Below are positions 46,481 through 57,159 of a DNA stretch of 64,000 nucleotides, one piece after another. The stretch is from the NCBI GenBank assembly GCA_014904985.1, contig MU128973.1, positions 1 to 64,000 on the forward strand, in the 5' to 3' direction. The notes under the pieces are model-generated. The model made no database searches. It saw nothing but the letters and a program-made list of their open reading frames with translations, and had not been told where the DNA came from. Made by a program: the position numbers and the translations under genes. How positions within the stretch are numbered: position 1 is the stretch's first letter; every line of letters begins with the position of its first letter. This stretch comes from Hydnum rufescens UP504 (lineage: Eukaryota > Basidiomycota > Agaricomycetes > Cantharellales > Hydnaceae).

Positions 46481-47445
46481 TTATAATAGAGCCGGGCCTG
46501 CTTTCGGACTGCGAGAGGGGTCAAAGCTGGCATCTCCACTAGGCTCCTCGAAATCTGAGCTTGGCGTGAAGAGACCTAAGCCATGGGGGTTGGTGTCCAC
46601 TCTAGGGAGCAGCTGCACATCCAGTGCTTCCTCTAGCCTCACGTCGTATTCTGCATACTTCATGGCCTGGTTGCCCGAGAACGGGTGCCTCATCGCCTGT
46701 ATGATGGGGCGCGTTCCATCGATATCGCCTTGGATTGCTTCCCAGCCCAAAGCTAGTGCTCTTCGGGCCACCCTTTTCATGGGGAGGCGAGGATTGTGCC
46801 AGGCCTTATACAGGCGCTCTCTTAATTCAGGCATAGGAGGAAGGGAATCCTCAGAGGCCATTGGAGTGGATAAGCTTTTGCCCTGATGTAGCTTCCTTAG
46901 TTTGTAGAGTCGAGTGAATGTCAGCTCGACCCTTAGCTTTAGTAGCTTGTCGGCCATTCTCAATTCTTCAATTCATTTGGACATCCATAGCTGCTCTGCT
47001 AATTTCCCTTCGCAGTCTATTACAAAGCGATGATCCTCATTTCCTACTATAGCTATAACGTCTGAGATGATGTTCTGTAGCCTCTCGATGCCCGTTTGGA
47101 CTGTAATGAGGATTCCCGATCCATATGCCACTCCTGCAGCTCCTCGTCATACATGAAGTACATAGAGGTATATTGTGCTGGAGCAAACTTCGTCCACACC
47201 ATGAGGAACTGGTACGTGGTGACAGGAGCAGCCGAGAACGGGTCCGTATACTCGTTCACCGGCTCATCCAGTCGTTGCATGATCTCTCGATAGCGCTCCA
47301 TCAAGCATAGCCAGGGTGGGATAGCCACGCATTCATGAGTAGTAGCGTGATAGAGCACATCGTCGTGCTGGGATGACGGGACATGGTGGGGGATTGCCAT
47401 ATGCGGGTTTAACTTAGGAGTCTTCGCCCGTTTACTCATTTCGTG
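46481..47445 (-). pseudogene. gypsy-1 first ORF (gag-leading)
   Basis: MSKRAKTPKLNPHMAIPHHV starts about 120 bp after the primer-binding site. The frame runs to about 47060, shifts, and resumes as MADKLLKLRVELTFTRLYKL (from about 46955) to 46481. Helix-rich with no named domain. Its position suggests the N-terminal part of gag or a separate leading ORF. Confidence 0.5.
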
Positions 47446-47536
47446 AGACAAGGGAGGGAGGCAGAGAGTGGACTGGGAGTTGCGGGATGTTGTGGGTGAA
47501 GTTGGTTCGACCGCCTCGTCGGCTAGAGGGAACCAA

Positions 47537-48069
47537 TGTAATAACGCGGTTCTTGACTTCGAGAAGCTGCAGTATTCGTCGTCATTAGACCAGGCAGATT
47601 CAACGGATCTGTGAATAGAAGAGAAAGGATAATCCAACTGTTCTAAGCACTGGCTTCGCTTCGGGCATGGGAGAAATGTGAGGAGAGGAGAGGATGGGGA
47701 AGTGGGAAGTGGTAGTAACTGGCCAAAGGGCTCAGTTACTATCTAAGGACGAGGTGGTGGGTTAGCTAACCGACTGGAAGTGGGCACTTACCTAGTAGAG
47801 TCGCGCTCATATGCGACTCTCCTGTATCCGTCTCTCTCTATGGCAATGGATCGTGTGCCTTGGTACGGTCAGATCGTCACACGACTTAGTCGCGGGTAGT
47901 GGCGCGGTGGCGTTAGTTTCATGGGTCTCGCGAGAGCAAAGAGGTCTGGGCAAGAAGATAGTTTGATTCCGGTGCAACTGGGACTTAGAATCCTCACGGC
48001 CATGCTATTATGTAAGATACAATACGAGACGAACTACTATGTACATACGTAGTACGGCCCTATATTACA
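47537..48069 (-). repeat. gypsy-1 5' LTR
   Basis: 533 bp with the same TGTAATA...TATTACA ends as the 3' copy. The primer-binding site (minus-strand TTGGTTCCCTCTAGCCGAC) lies immediately inside, at 47536 and below. Confidence 0.85.
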
Positions 48070-48905
48070 TGTGCTGCCACAAGCCAAACCCGTAACAGCA
48101 AGAGTCAAATCTGTAATGGTGCAACTTGACTTGTACCCACATGGCCTATAACCACATGACCCATAATCATGTGGAGGTGAGTAAGACCCTCATTAGATAT
48201 GGGCACACAAAAAGAGCAGCACAACTGCTCTTTTAGTTGTGCTGCTCTTTTTGCGTGTTTTTGACTTTTTAACTAACATATTATTCATTATTCGAGGTCA
48301 GCACATTCATTCCCTTTGAATGAATGTATGTGAATCAACCCCCGCACAAGCCTACCATGTAAACCGGTACCCCAAGATCTGCCTCAGCTACAGTATGAGG
48401 AGAATGTGACTGCACACCACATGACTTGTACCCCCACGACTCACACCTCCGTGACTCGTGCCTCTGCGACTTGTACCCCTGCAACTCATACTCCCGTGAT
48501 TCATTCCCATGCCATGTGACTTGTAATCATGCAACCCATAGCTGCTCAGCTTACACATGTGGCTCTGGTGAGTCAAATTGTCTCCTCTTGACTGCTAAAC
48601 CATGAGGAAAATGGTGGTTTCCCCATGTAGTACTCACAGAATCAAATGTAACATTAAATATTAAATTATGCAACAAATATTATATAATAAACAATTCCTA
48701 ATATGGAAATTCCCAAAATAGTAATAATATTTAAATGGGCAGTGACCAGCAGAGAAATGGCAATCCTGCCCATTTGGCTGGTAAGTGTGGTACTGATACC
48801 TCCTGATATATCAGGTGGTAAGTTACCGCAGGTGGTAGTTACCGGGTTTGATATATGAATTAATGGTGGTATCATACTGTGTTTGATATATCCATACTAC
48901 AACAT
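48070..48905 (+). repeat. Element G, right array (part 2) and right end
   Basis: Continues the G exon cut by gypsy-1. Donor AGGTGAGTAAGA near 48177, then a double intron hairpin at 48206-48262 in which a GAGCAGCACAACTG...AGTTGTGCTGCTC outer stem holds an extra GCTCTTTT copy, then TTAACTAAC and TTATTCGAG at about 48295. Thereafter no unit is seen. 48785-48905 is the right TIR. Confidence 0.55.
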
Positions 48906-50284
48906 GGGCTGTTGTTGTATCATATACACACCAGATGGCCTTCGTTGAATGATTATAAACAGTCCATACCATTTAGCCATTCCTTTTTGACCATGCTGAG
49001 TGTCTAGGGCTTCATTATAAACAATCACCCATTCTCCTGGGCGATATTCCCCAGATCTCATTCATGCTGCATGTTTCCAATTGAAGGCAGCAGCTGCTTT
49101 CCTTTGCGAGTTCTCATTTGCTAACATGGCCTCATCCAGTAGATCATCTCATTTGCTGATCTGCAAGATCCTTAACACAAGAAGGTCTTCAGTACTTTTT
49201 ACAGATGGCCAATCCAAAGAATGGAAAGTGTGGTCTTTAACGTCATGGGGCATAAGCGGGTGCTGGCCATACAGCAAATAGTAGGGAGTGTATCCCGTGT
49301 TTCGTTTGACCATCACCCGATCAGCCCAGATAGCATGGCCTAAATAGTCAGGCCAATCATAGATTCGGATTGACGATATCTTCCATAGCGCATTAATCCA
49401 TATGGCATGTCCATGTTCAGATTTTCCATTTGCTTGAGGATTATAAGGTGATATTTTAACAACAGGCACTTTATATTTCTGCATGAGGCCCTCAACAGCT
49501 CCTTTGAACTCAGATCTGTTATCGATTGTAAGCTGGAAAATGCAGCTGTATTGACACATGATGTCGAATAAAAAGTTGGCAATCTTGTCTGACAATAAAG
49601 CTTTAAGCTTCATGGCCTCAAGAAACCCGGTAATATTGTCAACAAGATCGACAACATATCTAAACCCATGTTTCCCTTTAGGCATATGGACTGAGTCCAT
49701 ATTGAATCACCTAAGCAACATACAAGTGTACTGCAGTTGAATAGGAATCATATTTCTGTAAGTTGATCGCATTTGACATTCATGGCAGGTCAGGCAGTAC
49801 TGAGTGACAAAATTGTACATGTTAGGCCACCAGTATGAGTCTTGGACTTTACAAAAGGTCGGGTCTCATCCTCAATGTCCAGATTCATCATGTGCGTCTC
49901 AACAAATCCTCATATGGATCTCTTTGCTCAATATGGCTTGAAGGGGCAGCTTGTCACCATTACATCGCCAGAGCATTTGTTCCAGAATAAAGAAGTGCCT
50001 AGCCTGGTTGGCTATGTGGTTTCTTCGCTTTTGATCCTCAGGATGCTTCAAACTCATAAGGTACACTAGGATTTCATCCCAGTACTTGGAAGTGTCATAC
50101 TCATAGACCTTATGCTTATGAGTTAACTTCTTTGTTGACTCATCTTCAGCAGGTACGAATGCTTCACCTTCAAAGGCTTCAAGTGAAAATTCATCATCTG
50201 GAATTTCACTAGACACGCAATCAGGTTGCACCCAATCGACTTCAAGAGAGTTCCTCTCTCCCAATAATTGATTTAAGGTCATAA
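48906..50284 (-). pseudogene. gypsy-2 integrase
   Basis: 50282-49899 precedes the zinc-binding part (HDESGH...YCLTCHECQMRS, about 49890-49760, read through TGA stops). The core (49700-49149) has YVVDLVDNITGF with the first Asp, LTIDNRSEFKGA with the second and NPQANGKSEHGH with Glu. After it comes EYRPGEWVIVYNEALDTQ, then a break at element G. In-frame TGA stops precede DAHDESGH, follow SGH and G, and precede FNMDSVHMP; each fits arginine. Confidence 0.75.
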
Positions 50285-52502
50285 ATCACAATATCGGATC
50301 TTCCACAGTATCTGAGAGTTCAGATAAGTCATCTTTTGGTACCTTGACTAGCTTGATAGTCTCGCTAATATCAGATTCTGCTTCAGATTCATCCGAATCT
50401 TGATGTGCTTGTGGACGTCGCGATAAACCGTCTGGGCCTCGATGTTTTGAAGCAGGCAAATGCATTACTTCAAAATCAAAAAGCAAAATGTACAAGATCC
50501 ATCTCGTCATTGCAGCATTGGGTAAGCCTGGGTTGTTGATCATCTTTGCTATGTAGCTTGCGTCTAGCACAAGGCAAAAATGGATTCCATGTAGTCTGTA
50601 TCATTCAGCATTCAAAGCACGAAAAACCCTGTACAGCTCCAATTTGGGTTGTGAATAGCGACTTTCGGTATTGTTGAAGGTAAGTGATCTGAAATTAATC
50701 GGATAATCAACGTTATTGACTTGTTGGCTGACTACCCAGCCACATCCCATAGTAGACGAGTCCACTGCGATGGAAACAAGGCCATAGTTGTCATTTCGTT
50801 GCGATTTTGATACAACAGCTCGCGCAAGTTCATAATCAATTGCTTTAATCAGTACAGCTGTCACGGCCAGTCATTTTAACTTGTCTAAGGAACACTGTGC
50901 TTCCTGGCTCCAAGCAAACTTGCTAGGTGCCATTTTCCGAGTTAACAAGGTAAGGGGCTTTGCTATTATCACAAAGTCTTTAATCCAACGTCGTACGACT
51001 CCAACAGTTCCAAGAAAACCTCGAACTTCCATTGAATTGGCACAGGTAGGCCATTTTCATAGTTTGGCATTAATCTCATGCGATACATGGGCTCCTTCTT
51101 TAGAGATGACAGCTCCAAGAAGCGCAAGTCAGGGTGTAGCAATAATGGTCTTCTGGCCCACGATAGTAGCACCAGAAATCTTGACTCATATTAGAAGCTC
51201 CTGTAACATTGTAGCAAACTTGAAAATAAAGCAACCAATTTGCTTATTCTCAGAAATTGGAACATTGCCATAGTCAGACTGAGGTCCCATTCCCACACAG
51301 TCATCTACAAAGACATTGGCATGATCCAGTGCCATAGATTCAATCATATGTGAGGTCGCATGACAAAAGACTTGCATAGAATTGGTATAGCCTTGAGGCA
51401 ATCTTGTGAGTCTAAGTGGTCCCAGAGCATATCCATGAAAAGTCGTTAGATCGCGGGATTTCTCAGTGAGTAGATAGCTGTCGTATCCGCTCTTAAGATC
51501 ACAAATACAATAGCAGGTTCACCCCATGAATTGCTCAATCATTTCGTCAATACAAGGTGGAAGACCGGCATCACAGATAGTCATGGCATTCAGGGGCTAT
51601 AGATCATGCACCAGTCACAAGAAACCAGACTTCTTTTCGACTGCAAAGATAGCTGAACAATAGGATGAAGTGGATCGCTCATATTTCCCACTATCAAACT
51701 GTTCCTGAAGCAATTTCGAAACCTCATCCATTCAACCAAGAGGAATTCTTATGTTTTTCCTCATCCAAGGTTCATGAGGTACAGTTGGCATTTCGTATGG
51801 AGGAAAATATTCCGTATTAAAGGCTCCTCTTTCATGTTCCTCAAACACAAAGGCATCACCATGTGTAATGATTAAATGAGCAATAAGCTCAGTTTCCAGT
51901 TTGGTTAGGAAACCCATAGGAATCTTGTCCAGAATATAGGTCAGATGTTCCTTTGTTATTCGTTCTGTATATTGAATATCCTCTAGCATGGTAGGATTCA
52001 TTGGCAGGGATGGAAATTCCCCAAGTCTTAATGGATTAAAGACTAAAGCACAGAAATCCGGATTATACGACACTACCAGATGGACTTTCTTCCCAACAGG
52101 TTTGTATTTCCGGTTGCCCATGATATATCTTGTGATCTCTTCAGCCAGACCTATTGTACAGGTGAATGAAAGACTGTTATTTATAAGGGCTTTCATTAAT
52201 TGAGCCTCCAATTGGTTGTCCTGGATCAAGTTTTGGACATGATATGCTGTTTGCAGAGCATCAAGAATGACAGGTGCATGTAAAGCTTGATTAAGAATAT
52301 CCAGGTCATGGTTAACAGGCCTCAGCTTAATAAGCTTGCCTCCCATATCCAATAGAATTGAGGATATATTCGTAGGAAATTCCAGAATTTCTTCAAAGGC
52401 TTCCACTTCAGCAGAGCAACTGTTTGAAGTGGACTTTGCATGACATTTGACTAATTCAATAGGAAGGACATTCCTAGGTGCCAACATTATTGGCAGCGTC
52501 AC
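50285..52502 (-). pseudogene. gypsy-2 reverse transcriptase and RNase H
   Basis: RT blocks: KYERSTSSYCSAIFAVEKK, LVHDL then PLNAMT (stop between), LRLTRLPQGYTNS, and the catalytic NVFVDDCVGMGP, where FVDD replaces the usual YxDD. RNase H: VSIAVDSSTMGCGWVVSQ, SRYSQPKLELYRVFRAL and a later LVLDASYIAKM give Asp-Glu-Asp. Stops at about 51730, 51600 (TGA and TAG), 51535, 51190, 51130, 51048, 50870 and 50595 split the frame. The 52502-51732 part is the protease-RT linker. Confidence 0.75.
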
Positions 52503-52523
52503 TTTAACGGAACGTCTGGTGTC

Positions 52524-53009
52524 TCAATCTCCATCTTGCCATATTTGGATATTCATCCCAGATCCATGAGTGTAATCAATTCTGGCCAAGTATGAAAATA
52601 ACCAAGGTTGTCCTAGAATTACTTCTTTGGACCCAATGTTGTCGGGTGTTATAAAGAAATTGTGGTGGAGTGGAACTCCTCCAATGTGTACCGGAACATT
52701 GTGACAAAGCCCAACAAGATTAACTTGGTGGCCAGAAACTCCGCACAGATGCCAGTCCTTTCCTGAAGGATCCATCGGGAGCTCCAATTTGACTTGAGTC
52801 ACTTGTCCTATCATGTTCAACTCACTTCCATTATCAATTAACATTGTACAGGACTGACCCATAATCATGCCTTGGATTTTTGCCATTACCATGGCCAAAA
52901 AGGACAGGCTAAATGAATAATCTGAATTCTTTGTATTGAAGACCCGGTCATGTTCAATTTCAAGCTGTCTTTTATAATATTCCTCAGCTTGGTCATTGGT
53001 GTTGGACAT
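52524..53009 (-). CDS. gypsy-2 protease-like domain
   Basis: The frame contains CTMLIDNGSELNMI, with DNGS in place of the DTGS/DSGS retropepsin triad, and later EVILGQPWLFSY, corresponding to the ILGxPWL motif of Ty3/gypsy proteases. The catalytic Asp is kept. Confidence 0.65.
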   Translation of the reverse strand: MSNTNDQAEEYYKRQLEIEHDRVFNTKNSDYSFSLSFLAMVMAKIQGMIMGQSCTMLIDNGSELNMIGQVTQVKLELPMDPSGKDWHLCGVSGHQVNLVGLCHNVPVHIGGVPLHHNFFITPDNIGSKEVILGQPWLFSYLARIDYTHGSGMNIQIWQDGD

Positions 53010-53059
53010 ATATTCAGTATCATCAGAAAGGTAATCTTCTGATGTTTCGTCATTGGAGT

Positions 53060-55100
53060 CAACTTGGATTAAACCAATAGTACATATGTCTTTTGGAGGA
53101 CAATTGACATATGGGCACTTAGGTCCCTTTTTGGCATCAAGCAGTTTGATTCCATACTCTGCTGAGCTAATTGAAACCTCAACGTTCTTGACTCATGGAT
53201 CCTCTGCCACAACTGGCACCCTCTGGGTTTTAGTAGCAATCTGCAGCCACCTACACAGCTCAAAGGAAGACCCAAGGATGTCACCGAGTCTAACAGATAC
53301 TTGTTTTTCCATCAAGGACTTGAATAATTCCTCGACATTGACAGCTTCTTGTAACTCACTGGCACACCGGTATGCAGGCAAAGCTCACTTCCTTGGTACG
53401 TCAATCTTTTTGTGAACCGTCACAACATCTTTGAGGGTAGGTCTAACCCTTTTCTTTGGTTTGGGTTCTTTTTCCTTGTGAAAATCTGTACCTGGCGGGT
53501 TGTGAACATGAGGACTGGTCGGTGTCCCATCACCCATCACGACATCCTCATCAGGAAGAGCCTTATCTTGCTTCAAGATTGTTACAGGCTGTTTTGGGGA
53601 CTTGGGTTGGTCTTTTTGTCCATCAGGAGTGCAGACTTCGCATTTAGACGTGCTAGGTGTCTTTTCCTGTGACGTTGAAGGCTTTTGCTGACTTGCATCT
53701 TTAGCAGGTACTTCAACATAAGCGCGATTAGGCCGTTCAGATCGCTTGGGTTGCTTTCCTTTTGGATCGTCCTTATCATATGGCTCAGTCCTCTTCTGGC
53801 CTTGGTTTTGCACTCATTCAGCTGGGAAAACATCGTATTCATACTCCCCAAACGTCGCAAACTCATGGTTGAAGGAATTATACCTTGGTGAGCTATCTGC
53901 TTCAACATTAGACACATTTGCTATCTGTTCCTGTAGAACTCGGGTGACACCTCCTTTATCCATGTCACCACGAGGCAAATCTGAGCCATCGAACTTCACA
54001 AGACGTCCCTCAGGCAAAAACTTCAAAAACTTCTTCGCAATAAAGGCTTTGGTCTCCGGGCAGTCCCTCAGTGAGTGCCCATTCTCCATGCACATGAAAC
54101 ACATTATTGATGATCCAGAAGGCCTAGAAGGCCTCTTTGTTGACCTATCAGCCTCAATCATGATCATCAAACAGCCAATCTTATCAACAAGATTGTCAAT
54201 ATTTGACTTAGATGAATCCCTGGGCTCCTACACCTGGGGCTTAGCTTCCTGTTGAAGCTTTGTGGTAGGTTCTTCTTTCTTGACTTTCGATTCAAGTCTA
54301 ATGTGACGTTTCTTAGACTTAGATCAACTAGTATCCTTCTCAATATCTGAATCAGACATCAAGGACTTGTTGTCCGAATCTGAGGAACTCGATACACCCA
54401 TTTTGCTCAAGACCTCCGGGCTTTCATCATCATCAACAACACGGTAAAGATCTTGCTTAAGATGGGTTTTAACGGTACTAATGACCTCATTCATAGGCAG
54501 GGGTTTCGTCAAATCCATCCACAATTCAAGATTCATGAGGACATTAGTGATGTTTTTGTGAAAGGTACGAGGCTTTAAACCTCTCCAAAAATAGTTGTGT
54601 TTATCAGTCTCAGATAGAGACTGGCAATCTTCAAGTGCCTTTGCGATAACTTTAAACTTGTGAATATATTCATCAAACTTTTGGATAGATGTTAAATTAC
54701 GACTCCTCCTAGCTAGTTTGATGAGGTGATTGATCTTGTAATATGGTTTTTCCTCTTCAGACGGATAGTACTTGAGTAATTGAGTCTTAAAATCCGCCCA
54801 ATCGTTGCCAGAGTATTCATCGAGTGTCTCAATGAACCTCTTGGACTTAGTGTCACAATAATGAGTGATTTGGTGGACTGTTTGTGCTGGTGTAAGGCCT
54901 GCCGCAGATGTACAAAACTTGTATTCTGCAAGGAAATGTAAGATCTGTTTCCCAGTAAACCTGGGGCATCCCTGGAACGAGGTCCAGGCATGCAAGTAAA
55001 TGTTGGTGAAGACATTATTGAGACATGAGAAATTGTTGCAAGTGTTGGTAATAGGGGTCCGAATTGAGATACTTGAGATCCCCTGTAAGGACCACCAATT
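53060..55100 (-). pseudogene. gypsy-2 gag
   Basis: 54980-54500 is a retrotransposon gag domain (YCDTKSKRFIETLDEYSGNDW, FDEYIHKFKVIAKAL, YFWRGLKP). 54170-53814 holds a zinc knuckle CFMCMENGHSLRDC, which fits CX2CX4HX4C exactly. 53813-53385 is a lysine/proline-rich linker (KPKKRVRPTLKDVV). Frames are separated by single stops near 54320, 54230, 53813 and 53384. Confidence 0.75.
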
Positions 55101-55350
55101 TGTAAGCAGGATGGTTATGAAACCAATCCAACCACTGTCCACGATGTTGAGCCAGGGATGAAAGAGGGGATCACAGATCTAATCCGGATGTTCAGGTCCG
55201 AGTGGGGGAAGGTCTTTGGAACAGGGAAATTGCAGTGAGCCAACAAAGCCCAAGCAATTAAGTGAGAAAATGTGTGTTTCAGTCAAATTACCACACCCTA
55301 AGAATCTCTTCTTGAGACCTTAGTCAAAGTGTAGTTAGAATTCTCTTTTT
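55097..55350 (-). repeat. gypsy-2 5' LTR remnant (putative)
   Basis: On the minus strand ...CTTACA is followed by AATTGGTGGTCCTTACAGG, a plausible LTR end plus primer-binding site just upstream of gag. The outer end is unclear and no second copy is in the window; the 3' end of gypsy-2 near 27882 was replaced by array sequence. Confidence 0.35.
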
Positions 55351-55429
55351 GTAATGAGAAATCACCCAGGGACCAGCAGCTGTTCAAGAAGCTTCAAACT
55401 GGAGGGAGAGGGAGAACTATGGATGCTGC

Positions 55430-55610
55430 GGTTCAGGTTTAAACCTGTGGAACCTGAGTTTAAACCTGAACCTGACCCAGGTCAGGTTCCATTGGGGTCA
55501 GGTTTCATTTCATTTTCTTCAGGTCAGGTTCAGGTTTTGCCCTTGCCTGAATCCAAAACCAGTCTGAAACCAGGTTTAAACCTGAACCTGAAAGGTAGGG
55601 TGTAGGTTCC
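55430..55610. repeat. CAGGTT/AACCTG foldback cluster 2
   Basis: Same motif family as 10805-10965: AAACCTGAACCTGACC facing GGTCAGGTTCAGGTTTT, repeated at intervals. Can form several alternative hairpins. Confidence 0.5.
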
Positions 55611-55917
55611 ATTCCATGTAAATTCACCACTATTCTGGCACCAAATCTGGCAATTTACACATGTGACTATAGTTTTGGAGTCAGAAGTCACCTGACTTGG
55701 CCATCAAATGAGGTAATTGGTGCAGGCCACAAGTCACATGACAGAATATAGTGACTAAATACCATCTCCAGAAGATGTGTGAGCAGTAAATTGAAGTGAA
55801 AGGGGCTAGGAAGGAGATGTGGATCTAAAGCAGGATGTAAAGGGAGTGGTAGAGGCAGAGACTTGAGCAGAGGGTGTAGATATTCTGTGGTACCCCCTGA
55901 AAATGTTGGCTTCCTTC

Positions 55918-56065
55918 ATACCTCAGGTTTCAGGTTTAAACCAGGTTTAAACCTGAACCTGACCTGAATGAGACCGAACCTCAGGTCAGGTTCAGGTTTG
56001 CCCTCATGGGTGATTTTGGAACCTGGTCAGGTTTAGGTTTTGCCCAAATTGGGCAAAACCTGACC
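55918..56065. repeat. CAGGTT/AACCTG foldback cluster 3
   Basis: Third copy of the cluster, with the extra inverted pair TTTTGCCC/GGGCAAAA at its right side. The spacing to cluster 2 is about 310 bp; the two may be ends of one foldback element (55430-56065). Confidence 0.5.
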
Positions 56066-56099
56066 GTGGCAACCATAGGGAGAACTAATGAATTTGTGT

Positions 56100-57135
56100 G
56101 CTAGCTGCACCTAATATACAATCCAGACTTCAACTCAATATAAAGTGAAAAATTTGGACTTAAGGGACACACAGAGAAAAATAAATGAAGTTAAAATCTT
56201 TAAAACTGATGGAGATATTCCAATTTCAAGATAAAAGGGGAGATTGACACATTACATGCTATTCCTCCTTCAAACCTGGACAAGTTCCCTTAAGGAAAAG
56301 TGGAATAGGTCGCCCTGAGGGTCTTCTCCATCGGAAATAAGAGGGCCGGAAGTAATTTGCTATTTTGAATGGTGGAGCAAAGGGGGAGTCATGGGGAGGG
56401 AGTTGTCTTGTGAAAAATGGAGTTCGTGTCCGCTCATTTTTCCCTTGGTACCGTTCAATGAGCATTTTAACAGCTTTCAGGGTGTGGTACTCACAAACGA
56501 ATCTGATAAGAATTGGCTTCGAAAATAAAGAAATACTCCTTCAGAGTATGAATCATGGCAAGATATTGTTACAGGGACCGCATTTTCGATCCGTTCGCTT
56601 CGTGTTTGGTACCGTTCGATAGGTACAATTCGTATCTTTCTGGGCGCGGTCGTTTCAAGTCTATCTGATCAAAAATGACAGAGAAATTCTAAAATACTCC
56701 TTCAGAGTAGTGTAGCCCCTATCTGGATCATGTGACAGATCCGTGAGTCCAGAATCGGAACTAGGCCCAGTCCATGTCATTACATAATCACAATCCATCG
56801 CCCTTAAGGCAGTAGGATGGCTTGGAAAGACAGTCAAGCCATACAGTCTTGAGGAAGAATGGCAAGTTGAATTGCCTTGTCCAAAGAAAATGGACTTGAA
56901 GTAGGGCATAAACTGCCCCTTTTTGATGAGGACTGTTGAAGTCCAAAGGATAGTCCATAAATTGACCGGTGGACATGGTAAAGGAATGAGGCAATATTAT
57001 GAGTTGGAAAGGGGTGGGAATCCAATTGACTTCTTGAATAAACGAATGGCGATAAAATTAAATGAGCACGGTGATGTATAATTGATTCGTTTGTAGGGAA
57101 AATGGGCCTCAGATGAGGATTCTATGGTGTAGGGA
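56100..57135. repeat. Non-coding stretch with dispersed-repeat copies
   Basis: 56430-56700 contains GTACCGTTC, TTCGAT and AAATACTCCTTCAGAGTA twice, in the reverse sense of the repeat at 17530-18060 (GAATGGTACC, TCGAATG). The remainder shows no gene. The left edge of element E is not defined by any TIR that I can see. Confidence 0.45.
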
Positions 57136-57159
57136 TTTATCCCTCCAACAATGGCTGTA

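Larger units (their letters stand above)
32090..48069 (-). mobile_element. gypsy-1: chromodomain Ty3/gypsy retrotransposon
   Basis: Two LTRs (32090-32668 and 47537-48069) flank a minus-strand interior with gag-like ORFs, protease, reverse transcriptase, RNase H, integrase and chromodomain in Ty3/gypsy order, then an extra downstream ORF. The primer-binding region next to the 5' LTR reads TTGGTTCCCTCTAGCC on the minus strand and the polypurine tract next to the 3' LTR reads GCTGGGGGGCAC. Flanking pentamers are TATGC (32085-32089) and TGTGC (48070-48074), an imperfect duplication. Several frames are broken, so this copy is not autonomous. Without the nested element B it measures about 11.6 kb. 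Confidence 0.85.
28982..48905. mobile_element. Element G: TIR carrier inserted in gypsy-2
   Basis: The left end CTGTAGTGGTCATATATCAA and right end TTGATATATCCATACTACAA are imperfect inverted copies, both followed inward by GTATGATACCAC. The outer flanks are two pieces of one gypsy-2 frame, and part of that frame (CATC/GGGTTGTTG...CCAGATG) is present on both sides. Inside are a tRNA-like module (29130-29202), a minus array (29950-31045), a vestigial centre, a plus array (31370-32089 and 48070-48300) and about 600 bp without units. Gypsy-1 (32090-48069) inserted into the plus array. About 4 kb is original sequence. Confidence 0.6.

Noticed and set aside
32085..48074. Perfect 5-bp target duplication around gypsy-1
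   Set aside because: Flanks are TATGC and TGTGC, one mismatch, so it is reported as imperfect only.
48906..52502. TGA recoded as arginine in gypsy-2
   Set aside because: Functional genes in the window use TGA as stop, and C-to-T decay explains the pattern without recoding.
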